Shown here: one piece after another, positions 56,948-64,000 of the stretch
How the letters are laid out: each line of letters opens with the position of its first letter
Numbering within the stretch: the stretch's first letter is position 1
Source of the DNA: Hsuehochloa calcarea
Taxonomy: Eukaryota > Streptophyta > Magnoliopsida > Poales > Poaceae
Length of the DNA stretch: 64,000 nt
Direction of reading: 5' to 3'
Assembly: GCA_036346395.1 (NCBI GenBank)
Contig: CM070606.1
Location: 16,726,915 to 16,790,914 of the forward strand
Translations under genes and position numbers: made by a program
Notes under the pieces: model-generated
What the model saw: the letters and a program-made list of their open reading frames with translations, nothing else
Database searches by the model: none
What the model was told of the DNA's origin: nothing

Positions 56948-57261
56948 CTAGTTGCTGTAGTCAGATTTTGTGGATGATAACCACTCTTAAGGATTATGGG
57001 TTAACTTTTGCTAGTCTTCCTCTTTTCTGTGATAACACTTCTATCATTAATATTGCTAAGAACCCTGTGCAACACTCTAGGATCAAGCACATAGATATTC
57101 GCTATCACTTCCTTAAAGACCATGTTGAAAAAGGTGATATTGTGCTACACTTTGTGGAGTCCGAGGCTCAACTGGCTGATATCACCAAGCCTTTAGACCC
57201 AACTAGGTTTGCCACCTTAAGAAGTGAGTTAGGGGTAATTTATCCATATGGGTTGGTTTGA
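56948..57261 (+). pseudogene. pol: Element E RNase H, part 2 and end of pol
   Basis: Continues directly from 26921 after removal of F: ASCCSQILWMITTLKDYGL, LFCDNTSIINIAKNPVQHSR, KHIDIRYHFLKDHVEKGDI, QLADITKPLDPTRFATLRSE and LGVIYPYGLV, then TGA. The TKHIDIRYHF-type motif marks the RNase H end of Copia pol. One residue group (ADIFTKPLD in relatives) is shortened to ADITKPLD. The stop lies at the usual place for Opie-type pol. Confidence 0.88.
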
Positions 57262-58066
57262 GGGGGAGTTCGATCTTTTCTGGTCTTACCTTGTTCTTTT
57301 GATCTTTTCTTGTTCTTTTTCTGAACTTATTGATCTTTTTGAACTTTTTAGGTTTTTAGGCTTTTTATTGCATCTCATTGTATCATATTGCATTCATATG
57401 AAAAATACAACACGTGGTATGAAAAATCCAAAAAGATGCATTGTAATATAAGTTTTTCTGCTTATCTTTTAAAATTGATGAAGCTTTGCCTATTACCCTT
57501 TGGAGCTTTAGTATTTCAATTCTTGCTCAATGCCATGTCTAGTTCTTTGACTTGCTAGAATTATCATGTTTTCACATATACAGATAAGTCTTTGCTGTAT
57601 GAGCTAGAACTCTAAAACAACTCGAACTAAAAACTGCAATTTGTGGATGTTTTAGCTAGTTGCACAATTAGTGCTCCTTTTGTGACATTGGCCCTATTAG
57701 AATTGTTTTGTTAGCTCTTGAATCTAAAATTGACCATTACTTGAGCTTGTTGTGTTCTTGAGATTCTAAAACTGCTCTTATGAAACAATGAAAAATCAAG
57801 ATTGTCTTATACTTAAATTGTGTCAAACTATTCTTACGAGACTGCTTGTCAAAGATATTAACTTGGAGATAGTTTGATGATCCAGACGATCTCATGGGGA
57901 CTGCTTGTCAGAAATGACATGAACATCAAGATTTGTCGCCCTGGTTGAAGCTTAGGAAGAGTTTGTGGATGGCTCCTAGTCCAGGATCTTCTTCACTAAG
58001 ATATGCCTTTAATCAACTTCTGGTCGAAGCTTAGGATGAGTTTGTGGATAGCTCCTAGTCCAGGAT
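57262..58066 (+). other. Element E 3' non-coding region
   Basis: Begins with a purine tract (TTGAGGGGGAG at 57256-57266) and then T-rich sequence without coding sense. A 47 bp unit is present twice (57941-57987 and 58020-58066: CTGGTYGAAGCTTAGGAWGA ... CCAGGAT). LTR I starts exactly at the end of the second copy. No 3' LTR of E can be delimited. Confidence 0.55.
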
Positions 58067-59675
58067 TGTAACAGCCTCAGCCTTAATAAACAGTAATAAG
58101 ATGATGTTCATACCATCACTGTTCACTTCGGCATATTAGGTAATGTGTTACAAGCTAACTTCCTCAATTTCTAACCTTAAACCCAAGCTTGTTAAAACTT
58201 CAAAAGAAAATACCAAATCAATGTTGGTATGATGACCGGGAAGTATTTTTAATAAAGACTAGATGAATTATTTTGGCCAAAAATATTTTTTGTTGAAATT
58301 TTAGATGTTGAGAAAAATATTTATTCTCTAAACAAAACCTATTCGGTTAAGTAAATTATTTAAGTATTTTAAAAAGGAAAATGGTGGATTTTAAATTTTA
58401 TCCAGGACATATATTATACCAGTAGTTCCTCTGCAAACTGTCACATTTTTCTGAATCAATTTGTTATTTTAAAACCCCGGTCAAACTCTTGAAGATTTGA
58501 ATTAGGCTTGGTCAACCCTCCCGGCCTAAACCCTCTTTGGCACTGTAGCGGCTCGAACCCAACGAGTTTGAGTCCCAATCCGTGCAACCGGGCCGCACTA
58601 TCGCGTTCGTGCGTGCACCTATCTCCCGAGTTTTCGAGCCGTTGATCTTCTCGCGAACGGTCGTGATTCGCAGCGCCGTGCGAGCCCTCCGTGTGTGCGA
58701 TGTGATCTACACCGTTGGATTCCCATCCAACCGAGGTCAACCATAGCTTTGAAAACCTTAGCGCTCATCTAAATCGTAGCTGTCAGATCTCAACGGACGG
58801 GCCTGATGCATTGGAACGTTCTGACCGTCCGAACGCGCCATGCGATATCCACCGTTGGATCTTCATCCAACGGCACCATAATTCAACTCAGTCATCAAAC
58901 ACACCTCCAAAATCGGGCACCGTTGGATCCTGAACGGGCCGCCCCGATCAACGTGAACGTTCAGACCGTCCGAACATCACGTTGAATCTGAGCCGTCGAA
59001 TCTAAATCGGACCATCGAGGCGGGCGGTGACGTTCGGACCGTCCGAGACCTATTGAATATGAGCCGTCGAATCTAAATCGGACCATCGAGGCGGGCGGTG
59101 ACGTTCGGACCGTTCGAGACCTATTGAATCTGAGCCGTCGAATCTAAATCGGACCATCGAGGCGGGCGGTGACGTTCGGACCGTCCGAGGCCTAGCCAAT
59201 CTGAGCCATTCAATTCAAATCCAACGCTACCCGTTGGGTTGAGTTTAAAACCCCTTGGCCCGTATTCTTTCTTTAGTAGCCATTGGATTTGGATCCAACA
59301 CCTCTCTTTGCTTGGGCCGATCGGACCGGTTTCAGCACCTTTTGAATCTCAGCCGTGAGTATAAGCTCGAACGGCTGATAATCCTTGGATCTTTCGGTGA
59401 GCTGTGTTGTCGTATTTTGCCCGGATGACAGCGGAGCCCCACTTGTCAGTGAGCTCTCTCTCTCTCTCTTCCTCCTCTCGTCTGTGCACCACCGGCGGCT
59501 CTGCTGCCGGAGTAGAGTTGTTGCACAGTAATGATGCGAATATTCCTTTGATATTTAGCATCGTATAGCCACCTCATCAGCTCTAGAGAATTCTCGGTTG
59601 CTCTGGTGGGGCAAATCCTTTATAAATCTCACTTTTGGGGGCTCTGCCATTGTTGACCCAAGTAGTGATCTTCAC
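58067..59675 (+). repeat. LTR I: start of another LTR, interrupted by J
   Basis: Starts TGTAACAGCCTCAGCC, AT-rich at first, then GC-rich with CCGTTGGAT / ATCCAACGG palindromes (58705-58735, 58850-58875 and 58920) like those in the G LTR, and GACGTTCGGACCGTCCGA words. Its end is not seen, because J begins at 59676. Orientation is inferred from the TGTAACA start. AGGAT at 58062-58066 would be its left target duplication. Confidence 0.6.
58983..59195. repeat. 71 bp tandem repeat, three units, in LTR I
   Basis: Units start at 58983, 59054 and 59125 (TGAATCTGAGCCGTCGAATC ... CCGTCCGAGACCTAT). They are nearly identical (two or three differences), with a degenerate fourth start at 59196. Confidence 0.95.
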
Positions 59676-62290
59676 TGTAATACTCCGAAAAATAAATAAA
59701 TATTAATTATCGCGTCTTAAGGGTCGGAGAGTAATTAATTAAATAGTATCAATAAATAATTAATTAAAAACGTCTTTAGGGCTCGCGCGTAATTAAATAA
59801 AAGGGATTTGTGAAAAAATAGTATTTTCGGAATTTGTTTGTGAGCTATAAATAGGTTTGTGGTTATTTTAGAAAACCCTAGTCTCTTTTTTCCAAGCCGC
59901 CGCCAGCCAGGTTGCTTTTCTCCTGTGCGCTGGTTTTCTCTCTGCGTGCGTTGCTGCCGTTTGTCGCCTGCACGTGAGTATCGATCTGCGTTCTGCTCGC
60001 CGCCGGTGTCGCTTGGTACCGGTTACCCGAAAGCCGCGCTGCGCTGATTTGCTGCCGAGCCAACGTGGAAACCCTGCGTGGAAGCTGCCTACTGCGGCCG
60101 ACAAATCGCTGCGTCGCTGCTATTTCTTTGGATCTCGCCGCCGCCGTTCCCTCGCAAGCAAGCGCTGCTGCTAAGCGCTTCGCGAACTTCTTTGTTGCTT
60201 TTTTGCTGCCGAGAACTGCTGATTCCTTGCTGCTGCAGCCGAGAGCCGCCGCCCTGTCTTGTGCTTTTTCTCCACCAGCCGAGGCACCAAACACCGCCGC
60301 CGCTTTTCCACTGGCCGATCTGCTGTTTTTTCTTTGCTGGAGCCGAAGTTTTGCGTCGTCGATCAAGCCTCGTGTTCGCCGCCGTGCGGTGCGGCTCCTC
60401 CGCACTGCGTTGTAGGTAGGTGAGTTTAGTAGTTAATTAACTTCGCTTACTGCTTAGCCGTAATTAGTTAATTAATGTTGCTTATTGCTTAGCCGTGAAG
60501 CCCCGTCATCGCGTGGAGATCATGCTGCACAAGCTTCGGCCGGAAATTTGATTAGGTGCTTTTGAGTTCCAGAATTATTCTTTGAGATGCATGCTGTCTT
60601 GGTTTTGATGGAAGATCAATTAGATAATACTAATTAGTGGATATCAGTTTAGTCGTAGCACTATTTAGCATGTTTTAGTCGGGAAGAAATTGAAAGTAGA
60701 TTGGTTTAGTTTAATGTTCTGTTGGACGATTTATTCGGGTATCTTAACGGCGAATTTTGGAAATCTCATCTACTAGTTAATTGTAGATAATTTTGATATC
60801 TTTCTATAGCATGTTTTATCATGTCAATCGGACAAGTAGATTTAGAGTTATGATTTCCGGAAGACCGCTGTTTTTGCGGTCGTCGTTATTCGGCGCTGTT
60901 TTGGTAGATTGGTTATTAAAAATAGTAAACAGATTAATTAGTGTTTTTGATCTACATGAAAGTTGTAGATAATTGTCCAATGGTTCTGTAGGATCTGAGA
61001 ACGCGTATTTTGGTTGAGTAAAACAAAAGTTATGAAATTTGGAAGACCGCTGTTCCGAAGCGGACAGATCGGCTTTCCGGGCTAAATACGGAGGGTTAGA
61101 TGATTTAATTAAAAGTCTTCGTAATCTAAGAAAAGGTGTATAATTTTATAAAGAATCCAGAATGGGGTGGTTTGTGGTGATCGGACTTTCGAGTCAAAAG
61201 TTACGCTCTTTTTAGTAACCGGTCAGCTATAGGTAACTAGACGGTACCGGCGTAACGTGTGATATTTGGGGAAGTGTAGGGGCGTTGTACATTGATTGTT
61301 ATTCTTATGATGCTGTAGCTTGTATTGAGATGTGTGTATTTAATATAGGAGGCGTCGTGCTTGTTGCCGTCTTCTAATCGATCGTGGTCGCAACTAGTAA
61401 AGGCAAGTGCATGGTAGACAATGATCAATGATCGATCATCGCTTTTCTTTATCTTCTATTACCATTATTGTTGTGCTTTTATTTTGTTTAATTGCAAGCA
61501 ATGGAATGGTATGGATTTATATTGTTAATGGACATGATGAAAGTTGGATATGATGTTTATGATGGAGTTTGCATGTTTGCATTCATAAGCATCTTTGCAT
61601 AAGAGAAGGTGATCATGATTGATCACAACTCCACGGAGTGGAGGAGGTCCCGATCCTTGAGGAGGAACGGGCTTGAGAGTGAATGTTGTCGCGAGCATTC
61701 ACTCACGCTATACCGGTATACGCGAAAGAAGTGCATGTGGACATATAGATTAGAGTTGCATTGAAATTCGAGATTAATGAATGAGAATGTTAATAGAAGT
61801 GCATGTGATGATAATGAAGTTATTGAATGCTGTTGATTTATTATTGTTCGTTGTTTATCGATGTGTTTGCTGAGTCGTGGAGTCACCCTTGCTCTACTGT
61901 TGTTTTTAGGTGATCTTCGAGGATGCCGTAATTGAGAGCGAGTAGAGCACATGGGCATTACATGATCATTCGCCATGATAATCATTCTTTCAATATTGGT
62001 TTACACATGGACATGTTAGTTATTGAATAAAGTTTAGGACATCATTTGGACTAGACTATTTGCTTTATTAATTTGGATTCATTGGTTGCTACTACTTTGG
62101 ATTATTTACCTGGTTTTATTCCCCTTGCTTATTGATTATCGTTTGATCCATATTTATACATGTTAGTTTGTGATCCTTGGATATGATTATCATTGTTTTC
62201 TTGCTGTAATTTTATAGTGTGTCAATATTTATTTAGACAAAAGAGTAGTGTGGTGGCATTCTAGGCTCTGTGTTGGGCTGGGGTGTTACA
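59676..62290 (+). repeat. Element J 5' LTR
   Basis: 2615 bp from TGTAATACTCCG to GGGGTGTTACA, followed two bases later by a tRNA-Met primer site. It has a TATA box at 59845-59854. The first 700 bases downstream of it are rich in GCC/CGC, opening frames on both strands (59878-60419) that I do not regard as genes. TTCAC at 59671-59675 would be the left duplication; the right end of J is not in the window. Confidence 0.8.
59845..59854 (+). promoter_or_regulatory. TATA box of element J LTR
   Basis: CTATAAATAG about 170 bases into the LTR, a consensus plant TATA box in the right orientation. Confidence 0.7.
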
Positions 62291-62292
62291 GT

Positions 62293-62304
62293 TGGTATCA
62301 GAGC
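62293..62304 (+). promoter_or_regulatory. Element J primer binding site (tRNA-Met)
   Basis: TGGTATCAGAGC two bases after TGTTACA. Confidence 0.92.
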
Positions 62305-62497
62305 ATCAACCTTCGCTGCACGGGCGCGGGACAGGGGCGCGGGCATATGGCGCATGGCGCATGTGGGCCCGGAGTGGACACATGGCATGGCATATGTGCT
62401 GGCACTGGACGCACGGACATGTACCGAGGGGTGGTTCTGGGCATTTGCCGCGTATGCGGTATGCTGCCGAGGGCGTCAGCCCTTAAGGGGGGGTGAA
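62305..62497 (+). other. 193 bp GC-rich segment ending in a polypurine tract
   Basis: Contains repeated GGCGC / GGCAT words and ends CCTTAAGGGGGGGTGAA (62481-62497) directly before LTR K. With the J primer site in front and K behind, it looks like a complete but tiny internal region (as in TRIM elements) or the remains of two elements joined by deletion. Confidence 0.6.
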
Positions 62498-62747
62498 TGT
62501 AATACCCCGGCCTGCTCGTAGCGTGGCCCATGTGGCCCATGAGGAGTTGTGTGGTGGGATTAGTCCCACATTGCTTGTCTCAAGTGAGTTGTACTAGTAT
62601 ATAATGCCTGTTGGATCCAAACATAGCACCTCCGGGTTAACCCTTTTACATGAAGCGAGGACGAAAAGTGTAAGTGAGGTGCTATGTGTGGCGGGTCCGC
62701 CCCACGGTGGGCTGGGCATTGAGCCGATTTTGGGTCAGGGTGTTACA
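62498..62747 (+). repeat. LTR K (250 bp)
   Basis: TGTAATACCCCGG ... GGGTGTTACA, with GATTAGTCCCACATTGCT and a TATA-like TAGTATATAATG at 62595-62606. It is flanked by a polypurine tract on the left and a primer site on the right, so it serves as the end of one unit and the start of the next. It is unrelated in length to the other LTRs here. Confidence 0.75.
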
Positions 62748-62749
62748 GT

Positions 62750-62761
62750 TGGTATCAGAGC
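62750..62761 (+). promoter_or_regulatory. K primer binding site (tRNA-Met)
   Basis: TGGTATCAGAGC followed by GGGCTTTAGGTCCGTGGT, the same 18 bases as in element F. Confidence 0.92.
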
Positions 62762-64000
62762 GGGCTTTAGGTCCGTGGTGAATAGATTAACAACTTAGGC
62801 AAACGAAAATTGTTAAAATTTGTTTTAGTTTAGTAAATCAACTAAAATTTGCTAATGGTTAACTAACCTAAAAATTTGACACACTAGTGCACAGTAGGTT
62901 AGAGAGAGGTACGAATATAGTTTTACGCTTCCGTTATGTTGTTCATTGATGTATGAGTTTATTTTGAGCTTTGAACTCATTATATAATGTTGATTGTGAT
63001 TGATAGCTATGTCGAGGGATAGATGACGTGGTCGTGGTGGCCACGGTCGTGGAGGTCGGGGCCGCGGGCGTGGTTCTGTGGGGCCCCTCCCGAGGCGCTT
63101 GAGGTCGTGGTTGTGGCCCCAGTTTTACTGGGTTACACCACCATTCGTGGTATGGGAATAGAGAGGTAGCTACTTTGATTACAGTAGTTATAGGTATTGT
63201 GTGTGAGTTTCTTTATAAAAGTTGTTCTCTTCCTTGAGCTTGAATTTTGGGCAATTCTGGTTATAGTTGCGGTTGATGAATTTTCCTGGAAATAGTGTTT
63301 ACAATACAGCGGGTAATATTTCATTGGTCTCCTTTGGTTCCATAAAGCCATTACTTGTTCTCATGATTGTTGATCTATTGTTGCTTTGTGTGAACATCGG
63401 TTAACAGCAAGATTGATCTTTTCGTGGGAGTTCCGCCCTTCCTATTGGAAAATATGACTTATTTATTCACTTGGTATTCTGGATACTGAAAGTTTTCTAT
63501 TGCAAGTTCTTTAACATGTGAAAACTTTGGCTTTATGTATTTCTTTTGGATTATTTCGAGTGCTGAAGTTTAATGCCTATTCTTTTTCTGAAAAGAGTTA
63601 AAATCCTTTTGGGTTGACTTGTTATGTTTAAGCTAGAGGTGGTAAACATAGAAGTTCATTGATAAGGTATAAGTATCAGGTCGGATCTGTAGCGTGATGC
63701 ATGATTGGTGTTAACCCAAATCCTTAGAATTGAACTTGATTAATTTGATATTGTCATAGAGTAATTACGAGTTGAGTAGTGACTAAGAGTATGTCCATAC
63801 CTAATTGGAGTCATAAGAGTTATTAAGAAGTATGGAACGTTGATGAACTGGCTTGGACATTAAAATTGATTAGTTTGTTGAATTTATTGGATTTGGTACC
63901 AATGGATTAATCTAATTGTGTGTAAAGGGAAACTTGAGGAGATGCTAGGTTATTGCCTTAATAGATATTATTTGTGGTGTTATCTTTACTGTAGACACTT
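62762..64000 (+). other. Internal region behind LTR K, mostly non-coding
   Basis: The leader (62762-63008) resembles that of F in opening and in TTGACACAC...GTGCACA words. After the short gag-like start at 63009 the sequence is T-rich on the plus strand without frames, like the internal region of F in element sense. It continues beyond the window. Confidence 0.6.
63009..63150 (+). pseudogene. gag: Remnant of a Gag start with RGG-rich segment
   Basis: ATG at 63009 begins MSRDR, then a TGA stop (CGA to TGA), then RGRGGHGRGGRGRGRGSVGP and PRRLRSW. Arg/Gly-rich starts of this kind occur in Tekay-type Gag. It fades out after about 45 codons, and no capsid core follows. It suggests that the K/F type derives from a coding Gypsy element that lost gag-pol. 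Confidence 0.5.

Larger units (their letters stand above)
16597..58066 (+). mobile_element. Element E: 5'-truncated Sirevirus-type Copia element, split by D and F
   Basis: Pieces at about 16597-16642, 24757-26921 and 56943-58066 read as one Copia pol in order integrase, RT, RNase H on the plus strand once D and F (with their duplications) are removed. The 5' LTR, gag, protease and integrase N-terminus are missing at the left junction with element C. The wording of RT and RNase H (EEEVYVRQPPDFENP, IYVDDIIFG, TSGTCHFLCTSLVSWSSRKQ) is that of the Opie/Sirevirus lineage of Copia. The right side ends where LTR I begins. Confidence 0.85.

Noticed and set aside
59878..60419. Long frames on both strands (up to 175 codons) in GCC/CGC-rich sequence
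   Set aside because: They lie in the J LTR just after its TATA box. The frames are Ala/Arg/Ser-rich on both strands at once, as expected from composition, with no domain or start context.
62498..62747. Cassandra-type TRIM LTR with 5S rRNA-like promoter
   Set aside because: Length and ends would fit, but I could not find the conserved 5S A-box and C-box words, only a TATA-like element, so a Cassandra identity is not supported.

Overview
The window looks like plant heterochromatin, most probably from a grass (Poaceae). No host gene, tRNA, rRNA or CRISPR array was recognised. Essentially everything that can be identified is LTR retrotransposon sequence, nested up to four levels deep. The grass assignment rests on Opie/Sirevirus-type Copia pol, Tekay-type chromovirus pol, CRM-like Gypsy elements with coding LTRs, and tRNA-Met primer sites throughout. 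The species cannot be decided from this sequence.

Left part (1-16.6 kb). An unidentified flank (1-1417, resuming at 10215) is interrupted by element A, a minus-strand CRM-like Gypsy element (1418-10209, target-site duplication GAAAA). A keeps Gag and protease but has lost RT, RNase H and integrase. Its 3' LTR is split by element B (1861-5045, duplication TAAAG), an even shorter relative. Element C (11338 to about 16596, plus strand) is a heavily decayed CRM-like element with gag, PR, RT and part of RNase H. It has no 3' end here.

Centre (16.6-58 kb). At about 16597 C is fused to a 5'-truncated plus-strand Sirevirus-type Copia element, E. E pol runs in pieces at 16598-16642, 24762-26921 and 56948-57261. 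Two minus-strand elements split it: D (16643-24756, duplication TCTTG), a gag-only Sirevirus relative, and F (26922-56942, duplication TGCCG), a largely non-coding Gypsy derivative with 2.4 kb LTRs. F contains G (29836-50912, duplication AAAGG), a Tekay-type chromovirus with 4 kb LTRs. G contains H (35377-43036, duplication CCATG), a CRM-like element with gag, PR, RT, RNase H and integrase. The insertion order is therefore E, then F, then G, then H; D entered E separately.

Right part (58-64 kb). A series of plus-strand LTRs: I (58067-59675), interrupted by J (59676-62290 plus primer site), then a short segment with a polypurine tract, a 250 bp LTR (K) and a second primer site leading into a non-coding leader that resembles that of F.

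Cross-cutting observations are more interesting than any single gene: LTRs that carry coding tails with 21 bp (7-residue) repeats; family-specific palindromes repeated in LTRs; independent loss of the whole polymerase block in A and B; and a consistent CTGA-to-CGA type difference between LTR pairs, and in two primer sites, that may reflect base-calling or assembly error at CHG sites rather than biology. No new non-transposon system was found.
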